A stretch of 64,000 nt of DNA from contig NZ_BNBT01000004.1 of the NCBI RefSeq assembly GCF_014656095.1, positions 82,410 to 146,409 on the forward strand, given 5' to 3'. The translations under genes were made by a program, and so were the position numbers. Below are positions 15,410 to 25,117 of the stretch, piece after piece. This stretch comes from Streptomyces longispororuber (lineage in GTDB: Bacteria > Actinomycetota > Actinomycetes > Streptomycetales > Streptomycetaceae). The notes below the pieces were generated by a model. The model was not told where the DNA came from. It worked only from the letters and a program-made list of their open reading frames with translations, and searched no databases. The first letter of the stretch is position 1, and every line of letters starts with the position of its first letter.

Positions 15410-17869
15410 ATGCAGATTCGCGATCTTCCGTACGCCGATCCGGGCGAGCCCGACGCCCGCTCCGGCCCCCGCTTCCTGCTGTGGCTGGGCCGTATGCAAC
15501 TGGGCGGCCAGCTCAAGTCGTTGTGCTGGGGCCTGCTGCACTTCCTCGGCATCGCCGCCCTGCCGTACATGGTGGGCACCGCCGTGGAGGCCGTCATCGA
15601 CCGCTCCGGCACCCGGCTCGCCCTCTCCGGCGGCCTCATCCTGCTGGCGGGGGTCGCCATCGCGGCCGGTGACACGATGCTGCACCGCACCGCCGTCACC
15701 AACTGGATCACGGCGGCGGCCCGGGTCCAGCAGTTGCTCGCCCGCAAGACCGCCCGGCTGGGCGCCGCGCTCACCCGGCGGGTGGCCGCCGGTGAGGTCG
15801 TCGCGGTGTCCACGGGCGACGTGGAGAAGATCGGCTGGTTCGTGGAGGCCCTGTCGCGGTTCGCGGCGGCCGCCCTGACGGTCCTCGCCGTCTGCGTCGG
15901 TCTCGTGGTCTACCAGCCCGCCCTCGGCATCGTCGTCGCCGTCGGCATCCCGGTCCTGGCACTCGCGGTCCTGCCCCTGCTGCCGCGCGCGACCCGCCGG
16001 GCCGACCTGCAACGCGAGAAGGCGGGCCGGGCCACCGAACTGGCCTCGGACACCGTCGCGGGCCTGCGGGTACTGCGCGGCATCGGCGGCGAGGAACTGT
16101 TCCTGGAACGCTATCGCCGCGCATCCCAGGAGGTACGGGTCGCCGCCGTGCGCAGCGCACGCATGTGGGCAGTGATCTCCGCCGTCCAAGTGCTGCTCCC
16201 CGGGCTGCTGTTGATCGTCCTGGTCTGGCACGGTGTGCACCTCGCCCACGAAGGCCGCATCACGGTCGGCGAGCTGGTCACCGTGTACAGCGCGGTGATG
16301 CTGCTCAACTACCCGCTACGGCACTTCGAGGAGATCGCCATGGCGTACTCCTTCTCCCGCCCGTCGGCGAAGCGCGCGGCACGGGTGCTGTCCCTGCAAC
16401 GCACGGAGGCGGCCGGGGCCGCAGGGCCGGTCGACGACCGGGGGACACGTGGGGGCGCGCGGGCTGCCGAGGACGCTGGGACGACTGGCGGCGGCGGGTC
16501 CGCCGGTAGCAGCGAATCCGCTGGTGGCCGCGAGGACACCGGTAGCGGCGAGGCCGCTGGTGGCAGCCAGGCCACTGGTGCCAGGCAGGGCTCTGGTGGC
16601 GGCGAGGCCATTGGTCGCAGCGAACGTGTTGGTAGCGGCGAGGCCGTTGGTGGCAGCCGTGGCGTCGGTGGCAGCGGGACGGCTGACCGTGGCGAGTCGG
16701 CTGGTGGCAGGGCCCGGGCGGACGCTGGTGAGACCTCCGACAGCACGCGGACGGCCGATGACCAGCAGACGGCCGTCGACAGGGGGACGACCGATGGCGA
16801 GCCGACGGTCGTCGACAGGGGGACGGCCGACGGCGAGCAGACGGCCGTCAGCAAGGGGACGGCCGACGGCGAGCAGGCGGTCGTCGGCACGGGGAGGGCC
16901 GTGGGGAAGGCGAGCGCGGGCGCCCCCGACGGTGTCCTCGCCGCCACACCGCCCGCCGGTGACCTGTACGACCCGGCGACGGGTCTGCTCGCCCCGGCCG
17001 GGCGCCTCACGGCCGTGGTGTGCGGGGACCCGGACGCGGCGGGGCGGCTCGCCGAGCGCCTCGGCGGCCACCCGGCGTACACCACGGATCTGCCGTCGGT
17101 GCGGCTCGGCGGCGTACCGCTCGACGACCTGCCGCTCGACACCGCCCGCACCGCCGTCCTCGTCCAGGACAAGGACCCGGTGCTGCTCTCCGGAACCCTG
17201 GCCGCCCTGCTCGACGTACCGGCGTCGGGCGCCGTGAGTCCGGAACGGGCCCTGGCCGCGGCCCAGTGCGGCGACGTCCTCGCCGCGCTCGTACAAGGTT
17301 CCACTGCCGACGATCCCATGGACGCGCACCTCACCGAGCGCGGCCGGTCCCTGTCCGGCGGCCAGCGCCAGCGCCTCGCCCTGGCGCGGTCGCTGGTCAC
17401 CGACCCGGAGGCACTGGTCCTGGACGAGCCGACGTCCGCCGTCGACTCCCACACGGAGGCCCGGATCGCCGACGGCCTGCGGGAACTCCGCGCGGGCCGC
17501 ACCACGGTCGTTTTCACCTCGTCGCCGCTGCTCCTGGACCGCGCCGACCGCGTCGTGTTCCTGCACGACGGAGAGGTCGCCGCCGTCGGCGAGCACCGCG
17601 AACTCGTGGTGACCCATGCGGCATACCGGGCGGTCGTGACGCGGGAGACGGAGGAGGAACACACCGGCGCGGAGCAGCACGCTCGCGCGCAGGACGGCTC
17701 CCACGACTGCGGGCGCGCGGACGACCCCGGCCACGCGCACCACTCCAGCCACTCGGACGACCCCGAGTCAGGCCACTCCAACCGCTCGGGCCGCACCGGC
17801 CGCCCGGGGGACCGGGGCCAAGCGAGCGGCATCCCCGTGCGAACCATCGACATCGAGGAGACGGCATGA
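15410..17869 (+). CDS. ABC exporter subunit 1 with degenerate ATP site and repetitive linker
   Basis: The 819-residue protein starts at ATG 15410 (MQIRDLPYADPGEPD). An exporter-type membrane domain spans about 20-330. Residues about 335-515 form a Gly/Ala/Ser/Thr-rich linker with internal repeats, unusual for this family. The ATPase domain lacks Walker A: the position of GxxGxGKST reads CGDPDAAGRLAE, with no Lys, near residue 537. The signature LSGGQRQR (about 648) and Walker B LVLDEPTSAVD are normal, while the H-loop His is missing (VVFTSSPLLLD). A His/Asp-rich tail follows. The stop overlaps the start of subunit 2 by 4 nt (ATGA), so the two should be co-translated and form a heterodimer. 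Confidence 0.9.
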   Translation: MQIRDLPYADPGEPDARSGPRFLLWLGRMQLGGQLKSLCWGLLHFLGIAALPYMVGTAVEAVIDRSGTRLALSGGLILLAGVAIAAGDTMLHRTAVTNWITAAARVQQLLARKTARLGAALTRRVAAGEVVAVSTGDVEKIGWFVEALSRFAAAALTVLAVCVGLVVYQPALGIVVAVGIPVLALAVLPLLPRATRRADLQREKAGRATELASDTVAGLRVLRGIGGEELFLERYRRASQEVRVAAVRSARMWAVISAVQVLLPGLLLIVLVWHGVHLAHEGRITVGELVTVYSAVMLLNYPLRHFEEIAMAYSFSRPSAKRAARVLSLQRTEAAGAAGPVDDRGTRGGARAAEDAGTTGGGGSAGSSESAGGREDTGSGEAAGGSQATGARQGSGGGEAIGRSERVGSGEAVGGSRGVGGSGTADRGESAGGRARADAGETSDSTRTADDQQTAVDRGTTDGEPTVVDRGTADGEQTAVSKGTADGEQAVVGTGRAVGKASAGAPDGVLAATPPAGDLYDPATGLLAPAGRLTAVVCGDPDAAGRLAERLGGHPAYTTDLPSVRLGGVPLDDLPLDTARTAVLVQDKDPVLLSGTLAALLDVPASGAVSPERALAAAQCGDVLAALVQGSTADDPMDAHLTERGRSLSGGQRQRLALARSLVTDPEALVLDEPTSAVDSHTEARIADGLRELRAGRTTVVFTSSPLLLDRADRVVFLHDGEVAAVGEHRELVVTHAAYRAVVTRETEEEHTGAEQHARAQDGSHDCGRADDPGHAHHSSHSDDPESGHSNRSGRTGRPGDRGQASGIPVRTIDIEETA
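16767..16874 (+). repeat. 3 x 36-bp in-frame tandem repeat inside ABC subunit 1
   Basis: Three 36-bp units at 16767-16802, 16803-16838 and 16839-16874, plus a partial fourth, encode a 12-residue repeat of the type (Q/P)T(A/V)V(D/S)(R/K)GT(A/T)DGE. They lie in the long linker between membrane and ATPase domains. A looser 21-bp repeat (GGCGAGGCCGYTGGT core) precedes them at about 16500-16700. Confidence 0.85.
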
Positions 17870-19647
17870 TCGGCCTGGCGCCGCCGCAGTACGATCCGGC
17901 GGCCCCGACCACCGCGGAGACCCTGCCCGTCGGCGCCCCTGCGACGGTACGGGCCTATGTGCGCGAGCTGCTGCGGCGGCATCGCGGCGCCTTCGCCCTG
18001 CTGATCGCGGTGAACACCCTCGCCGTGGTGGCCTCCATGGTGGGCCCCGCCCTCCTCGGCGGCCTCGTCGAGGACCTGTCGGACGATGCGCGCGAGCTCC
18101 ATCTGGAGCGCACCGTGGGCCTGTTCTCCCTCGCCCTGGTGGCGCAGGCGGTCTTCGTGCACCAGGTGCGGCTGCGCGGCGCGATGCTCGGCGAACGGAT
18201 GCTCGCCGATCTGCGGGAGGACTTCCTCGTCCGGTCGGTCGGCCTGCCGCCGGGTGTCCTGGAGCGCGCCGGCACCGGTGACCTGCTGTCCCGCATCACC
18301 ACCGACATCGACCGGCTGGCCAACGCGATGCGCGAGGCCGTGCCGCAGCTCGCCATCGGCGTGGTCTGGGTGGCGCTCCTCGTGGCCGGCCTCACCGTGA
18401 CCGCGCCGCCGCTGGCGCCCGCGCTGCTGGTCGCCGTGCCGCTGCTCGTGGTCGCCTGCCGCTGGTACTTCAAGCGGGCGCCGTCCGCGTACCGTTCCGA
18501 GGCCGCTGGGTACGCCGCCGTCGCCGCCGCGCTCGCGGAGACCGTCGACGCGGGCCGCACCGTGGAGGCGCACCGGCTCGGCGCGCGCCGCGTGGAACTC
18601 TCGGAGCGCCGCATCGCCGAGTGGACGGCCTGGGAACGCTACACGCTCTACCTGCGGTCGGTCCTCTTCCCCTTCATCAACGCCACCCACGTCATCGTGC
18701 TGTGCTCGGTGCTGATGATCGGCGGCGTGTTCGTCCTCCAGGGCTGGATCGGCGTGGGCCAGCTCACCACGGGCACGCTGATCGCGCAGATGCTCGTCGA
18801 CCCGATCGGCATCGTCCTGCGCTGGTACGACGAGCTGCAGGTGGCCCAGGTGTCGCTGGCCCGGCTCGTGGGCGTGCGCGACATCGAGCCCGCCGCCGGT
18901 GACGCCTCCGTGGCGCCGGAGGGCCGCGACGTCCTCGCCGACGACGTGCACTTCGGCTACCACAGCGGCGTCGACGTGCTCCGCGAGGTGTCGCTGGCCG
19001 TCGCACCGGGCTCCCGCGTGGCGCTCGTCGGCCCGTCCGGCGCGGGCAAGTCCACGCTCGGCCGCCTCCTCGCCGGGATCTACGGACCGCGTACGGGTCA
19101 GGTGACACTCGGCGGCGCCGAACTGGCGCGGATGCCCGCGGAAGACGTACGCGCGCACGTCGCGCTCGTCAACCAGGAGCACCACGTCTTCGTGGGCTCC
19201 CTCCGCGACAACCTGCGGCTGGCCCGGGCCGGCGCCGAGGACGCCGAGCTGTGGGCCGCCCTCAGCGCGGTCGACGCGGACACCTGGGCACGCGACCTCG
19301 ACGAGGGGCTGGACACGGAGGTCGGCTCGGGCGGCCTGAGCCTGACCCCGGCCCAGGCCCAGCAGGTCGCCCTGGCCCGGCTCGTCCTCGCCGACCCGCA
19401 CACCCTGGTCCTCGACGAGGCCACCTCGCTCCTGGACCCGCGCGCGGCCCGCCACCTGGAGCGTTCGCTGTCCCGCGTCCTGGAGGGCCGGACGGTGGTC
19501 GCCATCGCACACCGTCTGCACACCGCGCACGACGCCGACGTCATCGCCGTGGTGGAGAACGGCCGCATCAGCGAACTCGGCAGCCACGACGAACTGGTCC
19601 GCGCCCACGGCGCCTACGCGGCGCTCTGGAAGTCCTGGCACGGCTGA
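17866..19647 (+). CDS. ABC exporter subunit 2
   Basis: The 593-residue partner of the preceding gene starts at ATG 17866 in a 4-nt overlap. An exporter membrane domain (about 30-330) is followed by an ATPase domain with good Walker A GPSGAGKST at about 389, Walker B LVLDEATSLLD and H-loop IAHRLHT. The signature is degenerate, LSLTPAQAQQ near residue 492 instead of LSGGQ. Combined with subunit 1, one composite site (Walker A from here, LSGGQ from subunit 1) is intact. The other (no Walker A Lys, no LSGGQ) should be unable to hydrolyse ATP. The substrate is unknown; no biosynthetic cluster is adjacent. Confidence 0.92.
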   Translation: MIGLAPPQYDPAAPTTAETLPVGAPATVRAYVRELLRRHRGAFALLIAVNTLAVVASMVGPALLGGLVEDLSDDARELHLERTVGLFSLALVAQAVFVHQVRLRGAMLGERMLADLREDFLVRSVGLPPGVLERAGTGDLLSRITTDIDRLANAMREAVPQLAIGVVWVALLVAGLTVTAPPLAPALLVAVPLLVVACRWYFKRAPSAYRSEAAGYAAVAAALAETVDAGRTVEAHRLGARRVELSERRIAEWTAWERYTLYLRSVLFPFINATHVIVLCSVLMIGGVFVLQGWIGVGQLTTGTLIAQMLVDPIGIVLRWYDELQVAQVSLARLVGVRDIEPAAGDASVAPEGRDVLADDVHFGYHSGVDVLREVSLAVAPGSRVALVGPSGAGKSTLGRLLAGIYGPRTGQVTLGGAELARMPAEDVRAHVALVNQEHHVFVGSLRDNLRLARAGAEDAELWAALSAVDADTWARDLDEGLDTEVGSGGLSLTPAQAQQVALARLVLADPHTLVLDEATSLLDPRAARHLERSLSRVLEGRTVVAIAHRLHTAHDADVIAVVENGRISELGSHDELVRAHGAYAALWKSWHG

Positions 19648-19669
19648 CCCAATGCCCTGGAGCGGGGAC

Positions 19670-19707
19670 GGGACGGTGACCGACGAGAAACGGCCGGCCA
19701 CCGTCCC
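19670..19707. terminator. Hairpin terminator after the ABC exporter operon
   Basis: GGGACGGTG (19670-19678) pairs perfectly with CACCGTCCC (19699-19707), 22 bp after the stop of subunit 2. A short pyrimidine run (TCCTCCTCC) follows. This is a good candidate intrinsic terminator for a GC-rich genome. Confidence 0.6.
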
Positions 19708-20214
19708 TCCTCCTCCAGAACGGTGTGCCGTCCCGTCACCGGCCGGCCCGGCGGAAGCCGCACTCCGGTACCGGCGCCTCGGCGGACAGCCCAGGAACGA
19801 GCCCGACAGCTCGGGAACCTGGTACGCAGCCGATCGCTGAAGCGCTGTCCCCGACTCATGCGGACACCTCAGGATCTTCGCAATCCCGACTTTCCACCTT
19901 TTGGGCGTCCTGCCGTTACAGGCGTGAAGGGGCTGTTCGAGTGAATCGCTGCCCGTTACGGTGATGCCGTCCCGGCCGCCCGTTGAGCGGCCTTCAGGGC
20001 AGCGCCCTTCTGTGCGGCGCCCGCTTTCTCTTCTTGCACGCTCCTCTTCTTCAGCAGCAGCGCGCTCTGTCAGCGGAGCGCCCTTCGGCTGCGCACCTTC
20101 CCCCGCCCTCCAGCACCACAGCCGCCGCACGCCCGTGCGACGGCGCCCCGGGCGCGTCGCGTACGCGCGGCGCAACGGGCGGGACAGCACCGTGCGGACA
20201 GGGAGGCCGGAACG
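19708..20214. other. Intergenic region before the MFS pseudogene
   Basis: This stretch of about 500 bp has somewhat lower GC at 19840-19960. No gene with a recognisable domain was found. It may include the old promoter of the decayed MFS gene. Confidence 0.45.
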
Positions 20215-21483
20215 ATGGACCAGGTGCCACAGGTGTCGCAAGAGCCACAGACACCTCAGGTCAGCGGCACTGTGGTGGCCGCGTCGCCCGCCGCCCGGAG
20301 ATGGGCGCTCAGCGCCGTGGCCGTGGGCGTGTTCTGCGTCCAGCTCGACTCGTTCAGCCTCAACCTGGCGCGGTCCCGTATCGGCCGCGACCTGTACGCG
20401 ACCGAGGACGCCCTGGAGTGGGTGATCAGCGCCTACCTGCCGTCCACCGGCACGCTGATGCTCGGCGCCGGTCGCCTCGGTCACCCGTTCGGCAGACGTC
20501 GGCTGCTGGTCGCGGGGCTCGTGCTCTTCGGCGCGGCGTCGCTGGTGTGCGCCCTCGCCCCGCCGCTGCCCGTCCTGGTCGGCGCCCGTGTGGCGCAGGG
20601 CGGAGGCGCAACCTTGCTCATGCCGGTGGGCCTGTCGCTGCTGACCAATGTCTACCCGAGCCCGCTGCGGGGCCGCGCCACCGGCTGAGCCCTCGGCATC
20701 GGCGGAGTCGCCACCGCGTGTGGCCCTTTCAACGGTGGCGTCCTCACCGAGGCGGTGTCCTGGCGGGCGCTCTTCTGGCTGAACGCTCCCCTCGCCGCCC
20801 TGGGCGCGCTCTGTGCCTCGCGCACCGTCGAGAACCGTGACCGCGGTGCCGCCCGTACCGTCGGCTGGGCGGGCCTCTGCAACGCGACGGCCGCGCTCGC
20901 CGCGCTCGCCTCGCTCAGCATCCTCGTCGACCGCGGCATCGGCCACGGTCCGTTCCTGTGATAGCCGATGATCTTCGGTGCCGTGGTCGTGGCGGTCCTG
21001 TCGATCCTGTTCGTACGGCGTGAGCGGACCGCCGCCCGGCCACGGGTGCGGCTCGCGCTGTTCCGCAACCGGCCGTACATGGCGTTGACGCTCGCCGGAG
21101 CCGCGGCCAACACCGCGACAGTGCTTCTCCTGCTCGCCGTCCCCCTCGCGCTGCAAGGACAGCGGGGACTCCCGACCCCCGTGGCGGGCGTCACGTTCAT
21201 GGCTCCGGCTGCAGCCATGGCGGTCATGGGACCGCTCGCCGGGCGCGTCCCTCCGCACGCCGCGGTGCGACTGATGCTGGGCTGCCTGGCCGTGGGCGCG
21301 CTCGTCCTGTGCCGGCTGTCCGTCGCCGTGTCGCTGCCGGTCTTCCTGGCCGTGGCCACCGTGGGCGGCGCGGCGCTCGGGCTCGCCAACGCGCTGACCC
21401 TCATCGCCACCCAGGGCACCTGGGTGGGCAGAGCACGCCGGAAGGCACCCGTCGACGGCGTCCACCTGGACATCGAGCCGTGA
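20215..21483 (+). pseudogene. MFS transporter, broken by in-frame stops
   Basis: One continuous frame encodes a drug-exporter-type MFS protein, interrupted by TGA at 20686-20688 and by adjacent TGA and TAG at 20959-20964. The three pieces line up as one protein. The first holds helices 1-4 with ALEWVISAYLPSTGTLMLGAGRLGHPFGRRR. The middle reads ALGIGGVATACGPFNGGVLTEAVSWRALFWLN after the first stop. The third has further helices to about 21420. The end is abrupt, with a hydrophilic tail made from a local direct repeat, and the last helices of a 14-TM exporter are missing. Readthrough is possible but three stops plus truncation argue for decay. Confidence 0.85.
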
Positions 21484-21571
21484 CCCGGCCTGGCTCCCGG
21501 CTCCTGAGTGGGCAGAGCGCGCCGGGAAGGACCCGTGGACGGCGTCCGCCCGGGGGGCGAGCCGTGACCCG
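21421..21571 (+). repeat. Imperfect 67-bp direct repeat at the MFS pseudogene end
   Basis: Copy 1 (21421-21487) and copy 2 (21505-21571) share most bases: TGRGTGGGCAGAGC at the start, GTSGACGGCGTCC in the middle and GAGCCGTGACCCG at the end. Copy 1 supplies the last codons of the broken MFS frame. The repeat probably marks the rearrangement that removed the original 3' end. Confidence 0.75.
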
Positions 21572-21650
21572 TGCCCGCTCCGCCCCGGCTCGGTGTGTCG
21601 TCCTGCCCTGGCTGCGGCGGTTCCCTGTAGGAGCAGCCGCCACCACCGGC

Positions 21651-22445
21651 TCAGAAGAAGTTGAGCGCGGCCGCGCCGCCCACTCCCCCGAGCAGCATGA
21701 ACACCGGCATCAGTACCTTCAGCTCGATCCAGCTCCCGGCCCGGAACCGCAGCGCCCGGGGCGGCCCGATCGGGTACCAGCGCTTGCGGCCGATCGGTAT
21801 GGGCCACAGGATCGGACAGCCGGACACGGTCAGCGCGTCGCCGATGTCGTGCACCAGCGCCCCGAGCACCACCGGCAGCCCCAGCCACAGGTACTCCTGG
21901 CCATCCCCGGTGAACAGCCAGTCCGAACCGTTGCCCGGCTTGTCCAGCACCCCGGCCATGATCCAGGCGCTCGCCGCCGCGAGCAGCCACACCAGCACGT
22001 CGCTGCTCGACCCGCGCGCCGCCCTCCACAGCAGCCCCTCGATGGCGAGCACCATGTGCACGAACAAGATCGCGAGGACGGCCCAGCGGCCTCCGGCGAT
22101 CGCGAGCACCGACGCGCCGACGCCGATCAGCACCGCCCACACCCAGGTGTGCGTGAGCGTCCGGTGCCCGCCCGAACGACGCGGGTCGCCCGGCTTGCGG
22201 GTGGAGCGGTAGACGGCGTACGAGAGCTTGTCGACGATCTCGCACAGGCCGCGGGAGAGCGGGCCGAAGGCGCGCGAGATGGTCGCCGACTTGTGGTCGA
22301 GGTCCGGAGCCAGTGCCGCACCGGCACAAATCAGGGCACCGACGACGAGAACGGGCCAGGGCATCGAGTGTCCCGCGGCCGTCGCCGCCGCGCCGACCCC
22401 CAGCCAGGCCGCTGCCCCCGACAGTGAGTGTGCCGGTCCCATCAT
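21651..22445 (-). CDS. DUF457/YdjM-type membrane-bound metal-dependent hydrolase
   Basis: A protein of 264 residues when started at the MMGPAHSLS methionine (ATG 22443-22445); a longer start at 22508 is possible. The N-terminal HSLSGAAAW, then APDLDHKSATISR and GGHRTLTHTW, are the His/Asp motifs of the DUF457 family, once named after the E. coli LexA-regulated protein YdjM. About five to six hydrophobic segments follow, with a second HD-like element LVHDIGDALTVSG. The family is predicted to be an inner-membrane hydrolase; no substrate is established. It diverges from the helicase gene. Confidence 0.85.
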   Translation of the reverse strand: MMGPAHSLSGAAAWLGVGAAATAAGHSMPWPVLVVGALICAGAALAPDLDHKSATISRAFGPLSRGLCEIVDKLSYAVYRSTRKPGDPRRSGGHRTLTHTWVWAVLIGVGASVLAIAGGRWAVLAILFVHMVLAIEGLLWRAARGSSSDVLVWLLAAASAWIMAGVLDKPGNGSDWLFTGDGQEYLWLGLPVVLGALVHDIGDALTVSGCPILWPIPIGRKRWYPIGPPRALRFRAGSWIELKVLMPVFMLLGGVGGAAALNFF

Positions 22446-22566
22446 CGCTGTTCCCCGCCCCATTTCCGGTGTTGTGACGCCCCCTTGACGGCTCAGCGTA
22501 GCGTTCATGATCTTCGTGCGGCCGTCCGGTTCCCGGATCGGGACGCCGGGAAGGCAAGATGGGGGT

Positions 22567-25080
22567 GTGACCCTTATCGATCAGCTCCCGCAGGACGCCG
22601 ACCCCGATGCCCTCTACGAAGCCTTCGAAGGCTGGGCCCAGGAGCGCGGCATCACCCTCTATCCCCACCAGGAGGAGGCGCTGATCGAGGCGGTCTCGGG
22701 CGCGAACGTGATCGTGTCGACGCCCACCGGCTCCGGCAAGAGCATGATCGCCGCCGGTGCGCACTTCGCGGCCCTGGCCCGCGACGAGGTCACCTTCTAC
22801 ACCGCCCCGATCAAGGCCCTGGTGTCCGAGAAGTTCTTCGAGCTGTGCAAGCTCTTCGGCACCGAGAACGTCGGCATGCTCACGGGCGACGCCTCCGTGA
22901 ACGCCGACGCGCCCGTCATCTGCTGCACCGCCGAGGTCCTCGCGTCCATCGCGCTGCGCGACGGCAAGCAGGCCGACGTCGGCCAGGTCGTCATGGACGA
23001 GTTCCACTTCTACGCCGAGCCCGACCGGGGCTGGGCCTGGCAGATCCCGCTGCTCGAACTGCCGCAGGCCCAGTTCATCCTCATGTCCGCGACGCTCGGC
23101 GACGTCTCGATGTTCGAGAAGGACCTCACGCGCCGCACCGGCCGTCCCACGTCCGTCGTCCGCTCGGCGACGCGCCCCGTGCCGCTCTCGTACGAGTACC
23201 GCCTGACGCCCATCACGGAGACCCTCACCGAGCTGCTCGAGACCAAGCAGGCCCCGGTGTACATCGTGCACTTCACGCAGGCCCAGGCCGTGGAGCGGGC
23301 GCAGTCGCTGATGAGCATCAACATGTGCACCCGGGCCGAGAAGGACCAGATCGCCGAGCTGATCGGCAACTTCCGCTTCACCACCAAGTTCGGCCGCAAC
23401 CTCTCCCGCTACGTGCGGCACGGCATCGGCGTCCACCACGCCGGCATGCTGCCCAAGTACCGGCGCCTCGTGGAGAAGCTCGCCCAGGCCGGTCTCCTGA
23501 AGGTCATCTGCGGCACGGACACCCTCGGCGTCGGGGTGAACGTCCCCATCCGCACCGTGCTCTTCACGGCGCTCACCAAGTACGACGGCAACCGCGTGCG
23601 TACGCTGCGTGCCCGGGAGTTCCACCAGATCGCGGGCCGTGCCGGGCGCGCGGGCTTCGACACGGCGGGCTTTGTCGTGGCGCAGGCGCCCGAGCACGTC
23701 ATCGAGAACGAGAAGGCGCTGGCGAAGGCGGGCGACGACGCCAAGAAGCGGCGCAAGGTGGTGCGCAAGAAGGCGCCCGAGGGCTTCGTGGGCTGGACGG
23801 AGAACACCTTCGAGAAACTCATCGCCTCGGAGCCCGAGCCCCTGACCTCCCGCTTCCGCGTCACCCACACCATGCTCCTGTCGGTGATCGCCCGGCCGGG
23901 CAATGCCTTCGAAGCGATGCGCCACCTTCTCGAGGACAACCACGAGCCGCGCAAGCAGCAACTGCGGCACATCCGCCGCGCCATCGCCATCTATCGCTCG
24001 CTGCTCGACGGCGGTGTCGTGGAGAAGCTCGACGAGCCCGACGCCACCGGCCGCATCGTGCGCCTGACCGTCGACCTCCAGCAGGACTTCGCGCTGAACC
24101 AGCCGCTGTCCACCTTCGCCCTCGCCGCGTTCGAACTGCTCGACCCGGAGTCGCCCTCGTACGCCCTCGACATGGTCTCGGTCGTCGAGTCCACGCTCGA
24201 CGACCCGCGCCAGATCCTCGCCGCCCAGCAGAACAAGGCGCGCGGCGAGGCCGTGGCGCTCATGAAGGCCGACGGCGTCGAGTACGAGGAGCGCATGGAG
24301 CGGCTGCAGGACATCACCTACCCCAAGCCCCTGGAGGAGCTCCTCTTCCAGGCCTACAACACCTACCGCACCAGTCACCCGTGGGTCGGCGACCACCCGC
24401 TGTCCCCGAAGTCGGTCATCCGGGACATGTACGAGCGGGCGCTGTCCTTCACCGAGTTCACCTCCTTCTACGAGCTCGCCCGCACCGAGGGCATCGTGCT
24501 GCGCTACCTGGCGAGCGCGTACAAGGCGCTGGAGCACACCATCCCGGACGACCTGAAGTCCGACGACCTCGAGGACCTGATCGCCTGGCTCGGCGAGATG
24601 GTCCGCCAGGTCGACTCCAGCCTCCTGGACGAGTGGGAGCAGCTCGCCAACCCGGAGGTCATGACGGCCGAGGAGGCGCAGGAGAAGGCCGACGAGGTCA
24701 AGCCGGTCACGGCCAACGCCCGCGCCTTCCGTGTGCTCGTCCGCAACGCCCTCTTCCGCCGGGTGGAGCTCGCCGCCCTCGACCAGGTGGAGGAGCTGGG
24801 CGAGATGGACGCCGAGTCCGGCTGGGACGCGGACGCGTGGGGCGAGGCCATGGACAAGTACTGGGACGAGTACGAAGACCTGGGCACCGGACCGGACGCG
24901 CGCGGCCCGAAGCTGCTGCGCATCGAGGAGGATCCCGAGCACGGTCTGTGGCGCGTCCGCCAGACGTTCGCCGACCCCAACGGCGACCATGACTGGGGCA
25001 TCAGCGCGGAGGTCGATCTCGCGGCCTCCGACGCGGAGGGCCGCGCCGTCGTCCGCGTCACCGACGTCGGCCAGGTCTGA
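22567..25080 (+). CDS. DEAD/DEAH-box RNA helicase with C-terminal DUF3516
   Basis: The 837-residue protein is started at GTG 22567 (VTLIDQLPQD), because the 20 codons before it look non-coding. Helicase motifs are clear: STPTGSGKS (Walker A), MDEFHF (a DExH box), MSATLGD (motif III), VHHAGMLPKYRR and QIAGRAGRAGF (motif VI). This is Ski2/MTR4-like order. The C-terminal half, rich in acidic helices, corresponds to the actinobacterial DUF3516 extension. The role is probably RNA turnover or ribosome-related remodelling; this is inferred from the family. The thioesterase gene follows 37 bp downstream in the same direction. Confidence 0.9.
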   Translation: MTLIDQLPQDADPDALYEAFEGWAQERGITLYPHQEEALIEAVSGANVIVSTPTGSGKSMIAAGAHFAALARDEVTFYTAPIKALVSEKFFELCKLFGTENVGMLTGDASVNADAPVICCTAEVLASIALRDGKQADVGQVVMDEFHFYAEPDRGWAWQIPLLELPQAQFILMSATLGDVSMFEKDLTRRTGRPTSVVRSATRPVPLSYEYRLTPITETLTELLETKQAPVYIVHFTQAQAVERAQSLMSINMCTRAEKDQIAELIGNFRFTTKFGRNLSRYVRHGIGVHHAGMLPKYRRLVEKLAQAGLLKVICGTDTLGVGVNVPIRTVLFTALTKYDGNRVRTLRAREFHQIAGRAGRAGFDTAGFVVAQAPEHVIENEKALAKAGDDAKKRRKVVRKKAPEGFVGWTENTFEKLIASEPEPLTSRFRVTHTMLLSVIARPGNAFEAMRHLLEDNHEPRKQQLRHIRRAIAIYRSLLDGGVVEKLDEPDATGRIVRLTVDLQQDFALNQPLSTFALAAFELLDPESPSYALDMVSVVESTLDDPRQILAAQQNKARGEAVALMKADGVEYEERMERLQDITYPKPLEELLFQAYNTYRTSHPWVGDHPLSPKSVIRDMYERALSFTEFTSFYELARTEGIVLRYLASAYKALEHTIPDDLKSDDLEDLIAWLGEMVRQVDSSLLDEWEQLANPEVMTAEEAQEKADEVKPVTANARAFRVLVRNALFRRVELAALDQVEELGEMDAESGWDADAWGEAMDKYWDEYEDLGTGPDARGPKLLRIEEDPEHGLWRVRQTFADPNGDHDWGISAEVDLAASDAEGRAVVRVTDVGQV

Positions 25081-25117
25081 GCCCCCCATGCTCCCGAACA
25101 GAGGTTGAGGACTTCCC

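Noticed and set aside
20686..20964. Stop-codon readthrough or selenocysteine use in the MFS gene
   Set aside because: Three stops including TAG, no SECIS-like structure and a truncated 3' end make decay simpler.
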